Positions 51,607 to 60,522 of a stretch of DNA of 64,000 bases are shown in pieces. Origin of the DNA: Arthrobacter sp. SLBN-112 (GTDB taxonomy: Bacteria > Actinomycetota > Actinomycetes > Actinomycetales > Micrococcaceae); the NCBI RefSeq assembly GCF_006715225.1, contig NZ_VFMU01000001.1, positions 434,001 through 498,000 of the forward strand. The letters run 5' to 3'. The notes beneath the pieces were generated by a model, which saw only the letters and a list, made by a program, of their open reading frames with translations, was not told the DNA's origin and searched no databases. Numbering within the stretch: position 1 is the stretch's first letter; every line of letters begins with the position of its first letter. A program made the position numbers and the translations under genes.

Positions 51607-52443
51607 GTGAGTGATCCCGGGCGGCGCAAAGAACTTGGCCTCTTCCTGCGGGCCCGCCGGGACCAGGCGCTGCGGGCCGACTACGGCCTGCCGCCGATCG
51701 GCCGCAGCCGGGAGCGGGGGCTCCGCCGCGAAGAGGTGGCCTTCCTGTCCGGCGTCAGCGTCACCTGGTACACCTGGCTTGAACAGGGCAGGGACATCAG
51801 CCCGTCACGCCAGGTCCTGGAAGCCATCAGCCGCGCGCTGCATCTTTCCACCACCGGCCTGGGCTATGTCCTGTCCCTTGGCGGCTACGCATCCGCCGCC
51901 CCTGCCGGCCCCGCGGCAGACACGGCCCCACCCCATATCCAGCGGTTGATGGATGCGCTGGATCCCAACCCGTCCTTTGCCCTGTTCCCGGACTGGGGCG
52001 TGGCCGGCTGGAACAAGGCCTATGCTGCGCTGTACCCGAACATCGCCACGGTGCCACCGGCGGACCGGAACCTGCTGTGGCTGGTGTTCACCGATCCCTA
52101 CGTCCGGGACCTGCTCCCGGACTGGGACACCACCAGCAAGCGCTTCCTTGCGGAGTTCCGGGCCGAAACCGGTCAGCGGCTGGGTGACCCGGACATCCAG
52201 TACCAGGTGGAACGGCTCAAGGAGGCCAGCCCGGAGTTCCGGCAGGGCTGGGACCTGTACGACATCCTGGGCTTCGAATCCCGCGAGCGGCTCTTCCACC
52301 ACCCTGCAGTGGGAGTCCTCCAGCTCGAACACCACCAGGTCTCCCCCTCCGACCGCCCGGACCTGCACATCGTGGTGTACACGCCGGCCCCGGGCAGCGA
52401 TGCCGCAGCGCAGATGCAGTCCCTGATGGCGGCAGCGGAATAG
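51607..52443 (+). CDS. XRE-type regulator with MmyB-like ligand domain (second copy)
   Basis: A 278-residue protein with the same two-domain layout as 32426. The helix-turn-helix is [31 protein letters not shown], and the MmyB-like part shows [43 protein letters not shown] and [19 protein letters not shown] 51607 is the preferred start; TTG 51601 is open too. It is divergent from ilvD by 85 bp, which makes control of a branched-chain synthesis gene possible but unproven. Confidence 0.88.
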   Translation: MSDPGRRKELGLFLRARRDQALRADYGLPPIGRSRERGLRREEVAFLSGVSVTWYTWLEQGRDISPSRQVLEAISRALHLSTTGLGYVLSLGGYASAAPAGPAADTAPPHIQRLMDALDPNPSFALFPDWGVAGWNKAYAALYPNIATVPPADRNLLWLVFTDPYVRDLLPDWDTTSKRFLAEFRAETGQRLGDPDIQYQVERLKEASPEFRQGWDLYDILGFESRERLFHHPAVGVLQLEHHQVSPSDRPDLHIVVYTPAPGSDAAAQMQSLMAAAE

Positions 52444-52495
52444 CCAGGCCCGCGCAAGACGAGCCTGGCTATCCAGGGATTGGACCCAACTGGTC

Positions 52496-53443
52496 CTAGG
52501 CCGGCACCCCCTGCCGCACAACGGCCGGCTTGAACTGCGCACCCGCGCCCGGGAATACCGGCACGTCAATCCGCGCGTGGGTGTGGACCTCGGTGACCGT
52601 GGCCTTGGTGTGAAGCGCAATCTGTTCCATGGTGGTCACCCACATTCCGTCCATCGACTTCACCCGCTCGATGAGCTGCTCCAACGCAACTGCCTTGGAC
52701 GGCCGGCCGGAGATGAACGGGTGGTTGGTCAGCACGAAGCAGCTGCCCTGGGAGTGGTGGGCCTCGGCTTCCAGGGTCCACATCTCCAGGACCTTGGCCG
52801 GACTTTCGATCACGCCGCTGCCCGTCACGCCGGGGTAGAACGCGTACTGCTCCCAGTCGTCAAGGGTCCAATCCACCGGAATCTCCACGATGTCCCGGGG
52901 ATCGTCCGCGGCGACGGCGAAGCGGTAGGGGGCGTCGCCGTCGAGCAGGCTGGAGTCATAGAGGAAGCCGCGGTCCGCCAGCAGCCCCGGGGAGTGCCAG
53001 TTCAGTTCCCACCAGGGTGCCCGGTAACCCACCGGCCGGACTCCCGCTACCTTGGCCAGGGCTTCCAGGCCGCGGTCAATGTAGCTTGCCTCGGTGGCCG
53101 CATCGATGCCCTGCATGGGCTCGTGCAGGTAGCCGTGGTGCGCCACCTCGTGCCCGCCATCAACGATCCGCCGCACTACGTCAGGGTAGGACTCGGCGGT
53201 GAAGCCGGGGATGAAGAAGGTGGCCTGGATGTCCTGGCGGGCCAGGATCGCCAGGAGCCGCGGCACCGCGACCTTCGGCCCGTAGGACTGGTGGCTCATC
53301 AGCGACATCCGCCGGGTGCTGGCGGGATCGTGGGCGATGGTGCAGGACTCGGCGTCCACATCGAAGGTGAAGGACGCTGCGGCCTTCACGCCGTCCGGCC
53401 AGGTGATGGGGTGCTGTGCGTCCGCGATGGCGGGCTGGTTCAC
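52496..53443 (-). CDS. Polysaccharide deacetylase-fold hydrolase (PuuE-like)
   Basis: A 315-residue NodB-fold hydrolase without signal peptide. Motifs are ASFTFDVDAESC, EVAHHGYLHEPM and GYRAPWWELNWHS, with the late TNHPFISGRPS. It is a distant paralog of 38758. It follows an NCS1-type permease by 62 bp on the same strand, with a PucR regulator divergent from the permease. This setting suggests action on an imported purine, pyrimidine or hydantoin-type ring, as for PuuE allantoinases, not on cell-wall polymers. Confidence 0.85.
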   Translation of the reverse strand: MNQPAIADAQHPITWPDGVKAAASFTFDVDAESCTIAHDPASTRRMSLMSHQSYGPKVAVPRLLAILARQDIQATFFIPGFTAESYPDVVRRIVDGGHEVAHHGYLHEPMQGIDAATEASYIDRGLEALAKVAGVRPVGYRAPWWELNWHSPGLLADRGFLYDSSLLDGDAPYRFAVAADDPRDIVEIPVDWTLDDWEQYAFYPGVTGSGVIESPAKVLEMWTLEAEAHHSQGSCFVLTNHPFISGRPSKAVALEQLIERVKSMDGMWVTTMEQIALHTKATVTEVHTHARIDVPVFPGAGAQFKPAVVRQGVPA

Positions 53444-53505
53444 GGTTATTCCTTTCGGCGGGCGCAGTGCGCCCGCCAGGTGTTGAGGGAAGAAGGTGGG
53501 GTTGC

Positions 53506-55056
53506 CTAGAGGGCGGGGAGGGCAGGCGAGCTCTCCGCCGCCGTGCCGTCTGTTCCGGGAGCATCATCCGCCTTCCGGGAGGCGCGGGGTTCCAGGGCCA
53601 GGTAGCGGATGTGCTGCCGCGGCCCGAGGATGGCGTACACCCCGGCGCTGGTCAGTCCGCCGGCCAGCCAGGACAGGTCCCAGCCGCCCAGGGCCACGGC
53701 GATGGGGCCCTGCATGATGGGGATCAGTCCGTACATGAACAGCCAGGTGGCGAAGATGCCGGCCAGGAGGGCAATGACGCCCGCCCAGTTGACGCCGGGC
53801 AGCCGCTTGGTGCCCACGCCGTCGAACAGGCGCTCCGGCTCACCGGGCCAGCGCTTGTCCAGCCAGAAGTAGTGCACCAGCATGATTCCGCCCCAGGCGG
53901 CAACCCAGGCCACCAGGCCGATCAGCCAGGCGTCAAGCACTGCGGCGAAGTCCTCCTGGAAGATGAAGAAGACGACGGCGGCGAGCGAGAAGACGCCGAC
54001 GAACAGGTTGAGCTTGCGGCGGCTGATGGAGATGTCCAGGGCCTGGGTGGCCACGGAGAAGGTGTAGATGTTCAGGATGTTGGTGGCGATGGGGCCGTGG
54101 AGCACCATCAGCAGCACCGGCAGGGCCATGGCGCCGAAGTTCAGGACGATCAGCTTGCCGGGATCGATTTCGCCGCTGTTGGTGGCCAGGCTGGCACCCA
54201 GGACACCGAGCCACACGACGGGGATGAACTGGCCCAGCACGGAGGCCAGGTAGACCTTTTTCTTGGGGACGCTGGTGCTGACGAAGCGGGAGTAGTCCGC
54301 GGCGTAGGTGAACCAGGTGATGCCCCAGCCAATGCCGATGGCAGTCATGACGGCGCTCATGGCGGCGATCCGCTCCGAGCCTTCGAGGATGGCGCCGGCG
54401 GGTCCGGCGTAGCCCCAGTCAATGTCCATGCCGAACCAGGCCACGGCGGACATGACGGCCAGGATGAGAATGGTGGGCGGTACGGTCCATTTTTCGAAGG
54501 CGGCGATGGCCTTGTAGCCGAACCAGGCGATGGCAACCTGCAGGGCCATGATGAAGGTGGCGACGCCGATCTTCCAGCCGTAGTTGGGGGCGTCAGGGTC
54601 AACCCAGCCGAGGGTTCCGAAGAGCGCCATGACCAGGTCCAGGATGATCCAGGTGTTGACCGCGCACCAGCCGATGACCAGCAGGGCCTGGATGGCAGCC
54701 GGCAGGTAGTTGCCGCGCCGGCCGAATGCGGCGCGGGCCAGGACCATGCCGGTGGCGCCGGTCTTCTGGCCCAGGAGGACGAAGCAGCCAAAGAGCAGCA
54801 TGCCGATCAGGTTCCCCAGGACCAGGACGGTGACGGTGTCCGCCAGTCCGAGTCCCAGCTGGATGCCGAGTGCCCCCAGCACCCAGTTGATGGGTGCCAG
54901 GTTGGCGCCCGCCCAGATCCAGAACTGGCCGGATACCTTGCGTGTTCGTGCTGATTCAGGGATGGGTTGGAGCCAGGCTTCGTGGTCCACGACGTTGTGG
55001 TCCTGCGTGCCCTGGCCGGGTTGGCCGTGCGTGGCTGGTGAAAGCTTTTCTTGCAT
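53506..55056 (-). CDS. NCS1 family permease (cytosine/allantoin/hydantoin type)
   Basis: A 516-residue transporter with about twelve hydrophobic helices. FWIWAGANLAPINWVLGALG is the NCS1 helix 1 signature, GMVLARAAFGRRGNYLPA is the helix 3 region and GWGITWFTYAADYSRFV belongs to helix 6, as in cytosine permease CodB and relatives. ATG 55056 is chosen; a longer frame has no support. It imports a nucleobase-like compound with Na+ or H+. It is divergent from a PucR-type regulator and precedes a PuuE-like hydrolase. Confidence 0.92.
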   Translation of the reverse strand: MQEKLSPATHGQPGQGTQDHNVVDHEAWLQPIPESARTRKVSGQFWIWAGANLAPINWVLGALGIQLGLGLADTVTVLVLGNLIGMLLFGCFVLLGQKTGATGMVLARAAFGRRGNYLPAAIQALLVIGWCAVNTWIILDLVMALFGTLGWVDPDAPNYGWKIGVATFIMALQVAIAWFGYKAIAAFEKWTVPPTILILAVMSAVAWFGMDIDWGYAGPAGAILEGSERIAAMSAVMTAIGIGWGITWFTYAADYSRFVSTSVPKKKVYLASVLGQFIPVVWLGVLGASLATNSGEIDPGKLIVLNFGAMALPVLLMVLHGPIATNILNIYTFSVATQALDISISRRKLNLFVGVFSLAAVVFFIFQEDFAAVLDAWLIGLVAWVAAWGGIMLVHYFWLDKRWPGEPERLFDGVGTKRLPGVNWAGVIALLAGIFATWLFMYGLIPIMQGPIAVALGGWDLSWLAGGLTSAGVYAILGPRQHIRYLALEPRASRKADDAPGTDGTAAESSPALPAL

Positions 55057-55162
55057 GGGGGCCTCCGTGAGGTGAATAAGTACCAAAAGGCTATGTGGCC
55101 CCCATCACAAGCAACAAGATACGATGTGTCGAACAGATTCTCCTACTACGTTACGGAACGTC

Positions 55163-56728
55163 GTGTCAGTGTTTCTCGGCGAAATACTCGCCCACCCCGC
55201 CCTTGCTGCCGCCGACCCCCTGGTCCATCCGCTGGGCGCGGTGGCCGACGCGCAGCCGGTCCGCTGGGTCCACTCCAGCGAGGTGCTGGACATCGCTCCC
55301 CTGCTCCGCGGCGGCGAACTGCTGCTCTGCGGCGGGATCACGCTGGCGACGGCAACGCCGGCCAAACGTGAAGACTACGTGCGCGAACTGGCCCAGCGCG
55401 GCATTGCGGCGCTCGCCATCGAGACCGGCGGTGCCCTGCCCGAGATCCCGGCCGACATGCTTGCGAAGGCCGAGGAATTCGGCCTTCCGGTGGTGGAGCT
55501 GCGCAAGGTGGTGCCCTTTGTGGGCGTCATGCAGGCCATCAATTCCATGCTGGTCAGCGAGTCCGTGGGACACCTGCAGCAGGCCGACGCCGCCACGCGC
55601 GCCATGGCGGCCGAACTGGCCCACGGTGCTTCGCTCGACAAAATCCTGGGCGTGCTGGCAGGCATCACCGGTTCCGCCGTGACGCTCACTTCCCCGTGGG
55701 GAGTCAACATGGGGAGCGCGGCGCCAGAGGATTGGGGGGACGACGGCGACACGAAGGCAGGCGGGCAGGACGCGTTTTCCGGGGTGGCCGGCGAAAAAGT
55801 GGTCAGCGTGGACATCCCCGTGCGCGGGGTCCTCATGGGCCGGTTGGAGGTGCGGGTGCCGGATGCTGCGGACCTGGCGCTGGCGCAGGTGGCAGGCGAA
55901 CGCGCCGTGGACATCCTGGGCCTGGCACTGCTGCAGCACACCCCTCCCGGGCTGCATGCCCTGGCCGGCGCCGAACTGATGCGGGCTGTGCTCCACTCTG
56001 CCCCGGAGTGGCGCCTTGAGCAGCTCGCGCCGGCTGCCGGTTTCCCCATTGACTCCCCGGCTGTGGCGGCGGCAATCCACGCGGCATCGCCGCAGGAGTT
56101 GCGTGGTGCCGTCGAAACCTTCCTGAGCTCACAACGCATTCCGTGCGCTGCGTACCTGGACGACGCCGAACTGGTGGTCATGATCGGCCTGCCCTGCGCG
56201 GACACTGCCGGTGAACGGCGGCAGCTCCTGGAATCGCTCCGCGGGCTGGAAGGGGACCATGACGCGGTGATCGCCGTCGGCCCCGTGGCAGGCGGGGTGG
56301 CCGACGCTGCCTGGTCCCTGGCCGAAGCCCGCCGCACCCTGGAGGTGCGCCAGATCCGCCGCCGGAACGCCTCTGCGCGCAGGCGGTTTCCGGCCCGCGG
56401 CCTGGTGGTGGTGGACGCAGACGACGCCGCCGTGGAGAGCCTCTCCCTGACCTGCCTCGACGGCTCGGCGCGCGAGGCGTTCGTCAACCGGCACCTGCGC
56501 GGAGTGTTGGAGCATGATGCGCAGCGGCAGTCCCAGCTACTGGAGACCCTGCAGGTGTGGCTGGACTCAGGCTGCAACACGGCACAGTCGGCACGGGAAC
56601 TGCACCTGGAGCGGCAGTCAATGCATCACAGGCTGCAGCGGATCTTCGAGCTGTGCGGCGGTGATCCGCGCGGTACCGGGCGGCTCGCGGCGCTGCACCT
56701 GGCGGCCCGGATGGCAGGGCTGCCCTGA
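55163..56728 (+). CDS. PucR family transcriptional regulator
   Basis: A 521-residue regulator. The N-terminal PucR domain contains LAHPALAAADPLVHPLG, WVHSSEVLDIAPLLRGGELLL and FGLPVVELRKVVPF. The middle is a GGDEF-like region, and the C-terminal helix-turn-helix of PucR type is TLQVWLDSGCNTAQSARELHLERQSMHHRL with GGDPRGTGRLAALHLAAR. GTG 55163 begins at the domain with GGA five bases upstream; ATG 55124 would add 13 residues and is also open. It likely controls the divergent permease-hydrolase pair in response to a purine-type breakdown product. Confidence 0.87.
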   Translation: MSVFLGEILAHPALAAADPLVHPLGAVADAQPVRWVHSSEVLDIAPLLRGGELLLCGGITLATATPAKREDYVRELAQRGIAALAIETGGALPEIPADMLAKAEEFGLPVVELRKVVPFVGVMQAINSMLVSESVGHLQQADAATRAMAAELAHGASLDKILGVLAGITGSAVTLTSPWGVNMGSAAPEDWGDDGDTKAGGQDAFSGVAGEKVVSVDIPVRGVLMGRLEVRVPDAADLALAQVAGERAVDILGLALLQHTPPGLHALAGAELMRAVLHSAPEWRLEQLAPAAGFPIDSPAVAAAIHAASPQELRGAVETFLSSQRIPCAAYLDDAELVVMIGLPCADTAGERRQLLESLRGLEGDHDAVIAVGPVAGGVADAAWSLAEARRTLEVRQIRRRNASARRRFPARGLVVVDADDAAVESLSLTCLDGSAREAFVNRHLRGVLEHDAQRQSQLLETLQVWLDSGCNTAQSARELHLERQSMHHRLQRIFELCGGDPRGTGRLAALHLAARMAGLP

Positions 56729-56763
56729 CCTGCGGACCGCTGCGTTGGCCGTGGGGGCACCCA

Positions 56764-57630
56764 TTAGCGTCCGCCTCGTTCGAGGTCGGCTAGTTCTGAT
56801 TCGAGTTGCTGGGTCAGGTTGCGCAGGCGGTGGATGTGTTCTTGGGAGACGCGTCCGGGCTGGCTGGTGACTTGTGCGTCGACGTCGAAGACGGTGTTGG
56901 GGCTGTGCCAGACGTTGAACCATTCGAGGCCGTGGCCGAGGGCGTCCCGGGTTACGCCTTGGAGCAGGAGTAGTGGTTCGCGGGTGTTGATGTCCAGTTT
57001 CCGCGCCAGTTCGGGGTCTGAGGACACTGCCTGGACCTGACGGGGACCGCCCGCGGGGTGATACCCGTGGTCGCGCATGAGGCTGAGAAGCGATGCGTTT
57101 TCGAGCAGTTCTACGGTGAAGTGTGGGAAGAAGTCGCGCGGGACCCAGGTCCGCATGAAAGCAACGGGAAGATCGTCGAGGTAGCGAACCCGCTCGATTT
57201 TCCAGGTGTTGGTGGTGTTGAGGGCCTCGATGCCTGCCTGGGGCGGCTCGGATGGTTCTACGGTGAGGACGTGAGTGCGCAGACGCTGGCCGTGCGCGGC
57301 AGCCTGTTCATCCAGGCCGCCCGCGCGCTGGACGTGCCGGCGGAGGACGGGCGTTGCGGCTACTACGCTGCCGCGGCCGCGCTGGCGTCGGATCAGGCCG
57401 AGGTCGGCAAGGCCTGACAGGGCCTGGCGCACCACGCTGCGGGAGACACCGAACTGCCTTTGCAGTTCCTCTTCGGTTGGCAGAGAGGCGCCTGGGGGCA
57501 GCGCAAGGTCCTCGATCTGCCGGTGCAGAATGTCCCGAATTTGTGCATGCAGCGGGCCTCCGGCTTCCCGGTCCAAACCGCCGCTGCGTCCTGCCGGCCC
57601 CGATCCTGTGTCTGCTGGTACCAAACTCAC
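56764..57630 (-). CDS. GntR family regulator with UTRA domain
   Basis: A 288-residue repressor of the HutC subfamily. The winged helix is PLHAQIRDILHRQIEDLALP, then LPTEEELQRQFGVSRSVVRQALSGL and IRRQRGRGSVV. The UTRA effector domain follows (ERVRYLDDLPVAFMRTWVP, LLLLQGVTRDALGHGLEWFNVWHSP). GTG 57630 is chosen because GGAG sits five bases upstream; the frame extends eight codons further. It is divergent from the RuBisCO-like operon, and a 25-bp palindrome overlaps that operon's -10, so it is the probable local repressor, relieved by a pathway sugar acid or phosphate. Confidence 0.9.
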   Translation of the reverse strand: MSLVPADTGSGPAGRSGGLDREAGGPLHAQIRDILHRQIEDLALPPGASLPTEEELQRQFGVSRSVVRQALSGLADLGLIRRQRGRGSVVAATPVLRRHVQRAGGLDEQAAAHGQRLRTHVLTVEPSEPPQAGIEALNTTNTWKIERVRYLDDLPVAFMRTWVPRDFFPHFTVELLENASLLSLMRDHGYHPAGGPRQVQAVSSDPELARKLDINTREPLLLLQGVTRDALGHGLEWFNVWHSPNTVFDVDAQVTSQPGRVSQEHIHRLRNLTQQLESELADLERGGR

Positions 57631-57705
57631 GCTAACTCCTCTGCCGCTGTGCAAATCTTAGCCCTCCCGCTGCTCCCCATCGCTGAGCAGCGACATCGTC
57701 CCGTC

Positions 57706-57734
57706 TTGACGTGACCTACACCACCCATTATTGT
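57706..57734 (+). promoter_or_regulatory. Promoter of the RuBisCO-like operon
   Basis: TTGACG (57706-57711), a 17-base spacer, and TATTGT (57729-57734) form a good sigma-70-type promoter for the plus-strand operon at 57904. The leader would be about 160 nt. The -10 overlaps the palindrome at 57731. Confidence 0.65.
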
Positions 57735-57755
57735 ACGTATCAAAGGTACGTACAA
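57731..57755. promoter_or_regulatory. GntR operator palindrome
   Basis: Perfect 9-bp arms TTGTACGTA and TACGTACAA around TCAAAGG. It overlaps the -10 and covers the expected transcription start, an arrangement for steric repression by the divergent GntR/UTRA protein. Confidence 0.8.
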
Positions 57756-57903
57756 CTTCGGGTTCTCAGATCGCAGGAGATGCCGTGAACCAGAAGTCCC
57801 GAGTCACCTGCTTGAGCCCGCATCGGTGCGTGAGCGAAGTGAAAGTACCTGCAAGTGACAGTCGGATACGTGAGTTTCAAATCCCCCCCGAATTGGAGAA
57901 TCC

Positions 57904-59169
57904 ATGCGCGACCCGCGCTCGGTGCGTTGCACCTACTACCTCGAGTCCGAGATTGATCCCGCGAAGGCCGCGGCCATCATGGCGGGCGAGCAGTCCAGCG
58001 GCACCTTCCTGCCGGTACCCGGCGAATCGGCCCGCATCCGGGAACGGCACGCCGCCCGGATCTCGGATGTTCAGGAGCTTGGTTTTTGCCGGCCTTCCCT
58101 GCCGTCACGGGCCAACCCGGAAAAAGTCCGCGCTGCATTGGTGACCGTTGATTTCCCCATGGAGAACGTCGGAACCGACCTGGCCACCCTGCAGACCGCC
58201 ATTGCAGGCAACCTCTTCGAGCTGGGTGATCTGTATGCCTGCCGGCTCCAAAACATCGAGCTGCCGGAGGACTTCGTGGCCGCCCACCCAGGCCCGGCCT
58301 TCGGCATCGAGGGGACACGCAAACTCATCAGTGACGTTCAGGGCGTGATGGTCGGCACCATCGTCAAACCCAATGTCGGGCTCTCCGAAGAGGAGTTCCG
58401 CCTGGTGGTCCGGGATCTGGCGATGGCGTCCATTGACCTGATCAAGGACGACGAGCTCATGACTGATCCGGCGTACCTGCCGCTGGAACGCCGGGTCGCG
58501 GTCGCTACCGAGGAAATCCGCGCCGCCGAGCAGGTAACGGGCCACTCCACCATGTATGCCTTCAACATCACCGGTGACCTCGCCGGGCTGCGCAAGCGGC
58601 ACGACCTGGTTGTTGAAGCCGGCGGCACGTGCGTGATGCTGAACATCCCCGTGATGGGGCTCCCGGCTCTTGCCCTGCTCCGCAGCTTCGCCGAAGTACC
58701 GATTCACGGCCACCGCGCCGGCCTCGCCGCCTCCATGCGGTCCAAGGCCCTGGGCATGGACTACCGGGTCTGGCAGCAGATGGCCCGCCTTGCCGGCGCC
58801 GACCACCTGCACGCCAGCGGGCTCGGCAGCAAGTTCTACGAACTCGACGACGAAGTCGCGGCGAACATCCGCAGCCTGCTCGAACCCCTCGGGCAGACCA
58901 TTGCACCGTTGCCTGTTTTGTCCTCAGGGCAGAATGTCACCACTCCCGGCCCCACCTTCGACGCGGTCGGTTCCACGGACCTGATGATGCTCGCCGGCGG
59001 CGGCGTCGCCGCCCACCCGGACGGTCCCGGGGCCGGGGTGCGGAGCCTGCGCCAGGCGTGGGAAGCAGCCGTGGAAGGGGTTCCGTTGCAGACTGCAGCC
59101 GCCAGGCAGGCGGAAACTGGAGATGACGCCCTGTTGCATGCGGTCCAGACTTTCGGGAAGGGCGCCTGA
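57904..59169 (+). CDS. RuBisCO-like protein (type IV large-subunit family)
   Basis: A 421-residue homolog of the RuBisCO large subunit. The metal-carbamate segment is intact: IDLIKDDE with K181, D183 and E184. The first loop is KPN at 155-157, where true RuBisCO has KPK, so the second Lys is Asn. H268-x-H270-R271 and ADHLHASGLGSK (H301, H303, loop-6-type K310) correspond to the HxHR and DHIHxG...GK regions, and SSGQ (340-343) to the SGG phosphate site. It is therefore not a CO2-fixing enzyme but should enolise or decarboxylate a phosphorylated keto acid, as OiaX/OiaT do in apionate breakdown. GGAG lies five bases before ATG 57904. The kinase gene follows after one base. Confidence 0.92.
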   Translation: MRDPRSVRCTYYLESEIDPAKAAAIMAGEQSSGTFLPVPGESARIRERHAARISDVQELGFCRPSLPSRANPEKVRAALVTVDFPMENVGTDLATLQTAIAGNLFELGDLYACRLQNIELPEDFVAAHPGPAFGIEGTRKLISDVQGVMVGTIVKPNVGLSEEEFRLVVRDLAMASIDLIKDDELMTDPAYLPLERRVAVATEEIRAAEQVTGHSTMYAFNITGDLAGLRKRHDLVVEAGGTCVMLNIPVMGLPALALLRSFAEVPIHGHRAGLAASMRSKALGMDYRVWQQMARLAGADHLHASGLGSKFYELDDEVAANIRSLLEPLGQTIAPLPVLSSGQNVTTPGPTFDAVGSTDLMMLAGGGVAAHPDGPGAGVRSLRQAWEAAVEGVPLQTAAARQAETGDDALLHAVQTFGKGA

Positions 59170-59170
59170 G

Positions 59171-60469
59171 ATGCCAGCCTTTGGTTTCGTCGCCGACGAC
59201 CTCACCGGAGCCGCCGACGTCCTGGCCCAGTCACACCGCTACGGCCTGGAAGCTGCCCTGGTCATCGGGGACGGTCCACTGCCCACGGACACCGACGTCG
59301 TCGGGTTCGCAGGACCGGCCCGCTCCCTGTCGGGAACAGCGTTCGACAACCTGGTCACCCGTGACCTTGCCGGGATTGCGGCCCTGAACCTGGACGTGCT
59401 GCTGTACAAGGTGTGCTCCACCTTCGACAGCTCCACCACTGTCGGGAGCATCGGCCGCGGGATCCAGCTGCTCCATGAGCAGTTCCCCCTGCACGGCCCC
59501 ATTCCCGTGGCGCCGGCCCAGCCGGGCTTCGGCCGGTACACCGCCTTCAGTAACCACTACGCTACCTACGCCGGCAAAACCTACCGGCTGGACCGCCACC
59601 CGGTCATGTCCCAGCACCCGTCCACCCCCATGGCCGAGGCGGACCTGCGCGAGGTCCTGGCCGAACAGCTCGGCGGCACCCAGGTGCCCGGGGCGATCCA
59701 CCTGCCCGCCTATGAGGACGGCACCTTCAAGGACGCCTGGGCGGAGCGGCGCCGGGAACCCGGCGCGCAGGCCTTTGTCGTCGACGCCGTGGACGAACAC
59801 CAGATGGACGCCATCGCAGAAGCCCTCACCCGGGAAGAACACGGCCACGGCCCATCCATCGTCGTCGGATCCGGCGGCATCATGGCAGCCCTGGCACGGT
59901 CAATCTCGGACCAGCCTCCGCGCACACCCGGCCCGCAACGCCCGTCCGGACCGGCTCTGGCCGTCAGCGCTTCAGCGTCCAGCACCACAGCCGAACAAAT
60001 CAACGACGCCATCGCCAATGGTTGGGAGGACGTTCCCGTGCCTGCCGAACTGCTCCAGCGCGATGGCACCACCCTCGCGGCAGCCCTCGACGAACGCGTT
60101 TCCGCGGCCCTCCGGGGAGGCAGGAACGTCATCGTTCACACCACCCGCGGATCGGCGGACCCCCGCTACGAAGCCGGTAAACCGGTGGACGCCGGCTACG
60201 TTGGCACACTGATCGGCGGCATCGCCGCCAGGATGGCCACAGCCGGCCTCACCCGGGATATCGCCGTTTGCGGCGGCGATACCTCCAGCCATGCACTCAT
60301 CGCCATGGGCGTACGCCAACTCCGGGTGACCGACCAATTCGTCACAGCCGGCCCCATCCTGAAAGCCGACGGCGCCTCCGCTGTCGGAGGGTGCAGGCTC
60401 CTGCTCAAGGGCGGACAGGTCGGCCCCACCGACATCCTGCGCCGCTTCGCCGGCCAACTCCCCACCTGA
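59171..60469 (+). CDS. Four-carbon acid sugar kinase family protein (DUF1537)
   Basis: A 432-residue kinase. The N-terminal substrate domain shows FGFVADDLTGAADVLAQSHRYG, VGFAGPARSLS, YKVCSTFDSSTTVGSIGRGI and PVAPAQPGFGRYT. The C-terminal nucleotide domain shows AVSASASSTTAEQI, VCGGDTSSHAL and GGCRLLLKGGQVG. The family phosphorylates threonate, erythronate, 3-oxo-tetronates and 3-oxo-isoapionate. ATG 59171 is one base after the RuBisCO-like stop, so the two products are made together; the kinase product is the likely substrate of the RuBisCO-like enzyme. Confidence 0.92.
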   Translation: MPAFGFVADDLTGAADVLAQSHRYGLEAALVIGDGPLPTDTDVVGFAGPARSLSGTAFDNLVTRDLAGIAALNLDVLLYKVCSTFDSSTTVGSIGRGIQLLHEQFPLHGPIPVAPAQPGFGRYTAFSNHYATYAGKTYRLDRHPVMSQHPSTPMAEADLREVLAEQLGGTQVPGAIHLPAYEDGTFKDAWAERRREPGAQAFVVDAVDEHQMDAIAEALTREEHGHGPSIVVGSGGIMAALARSISDQPPRTPGPQRPSGPALAVSASASSTTAEQINDAIANGWEDVPVPAELLQRDGTTLAAALDERVSAALRGGRNVIVHTTRGSADPRYEAGKPVDAGYVGTLIGGIAARMATAGLTRDIAVCGGDTSSHALIAMGVRQLRVTDQFVTAGPILKADGASAVGGCRLLLKGGQVGPTDILRRFAGQLPT

Positions 60470-60522
60470 CACCCCCAACACAATCCTCCACGCATCACTA
60501 GAACCAACGAAAGGCGGCCCCC

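Noticed and set aside
53416..54954. 512-codon plus-strand open frame over the NCS1 permease
   Set aside because: Asp/Gly/Gln-rich shadow of a membrane protein gene; no start signal or motif.
57785..58144. Possible leader ORF from GTG 57785 with AGGAG upstream, overlapping the RuBisCO-like gene
   Set aside because: The start signal is good, but the product is Arg/Pro/Ser-rich shadow sequence once it enters the gene and has no recognisable fold. A short leader peptide cannot be excluded.
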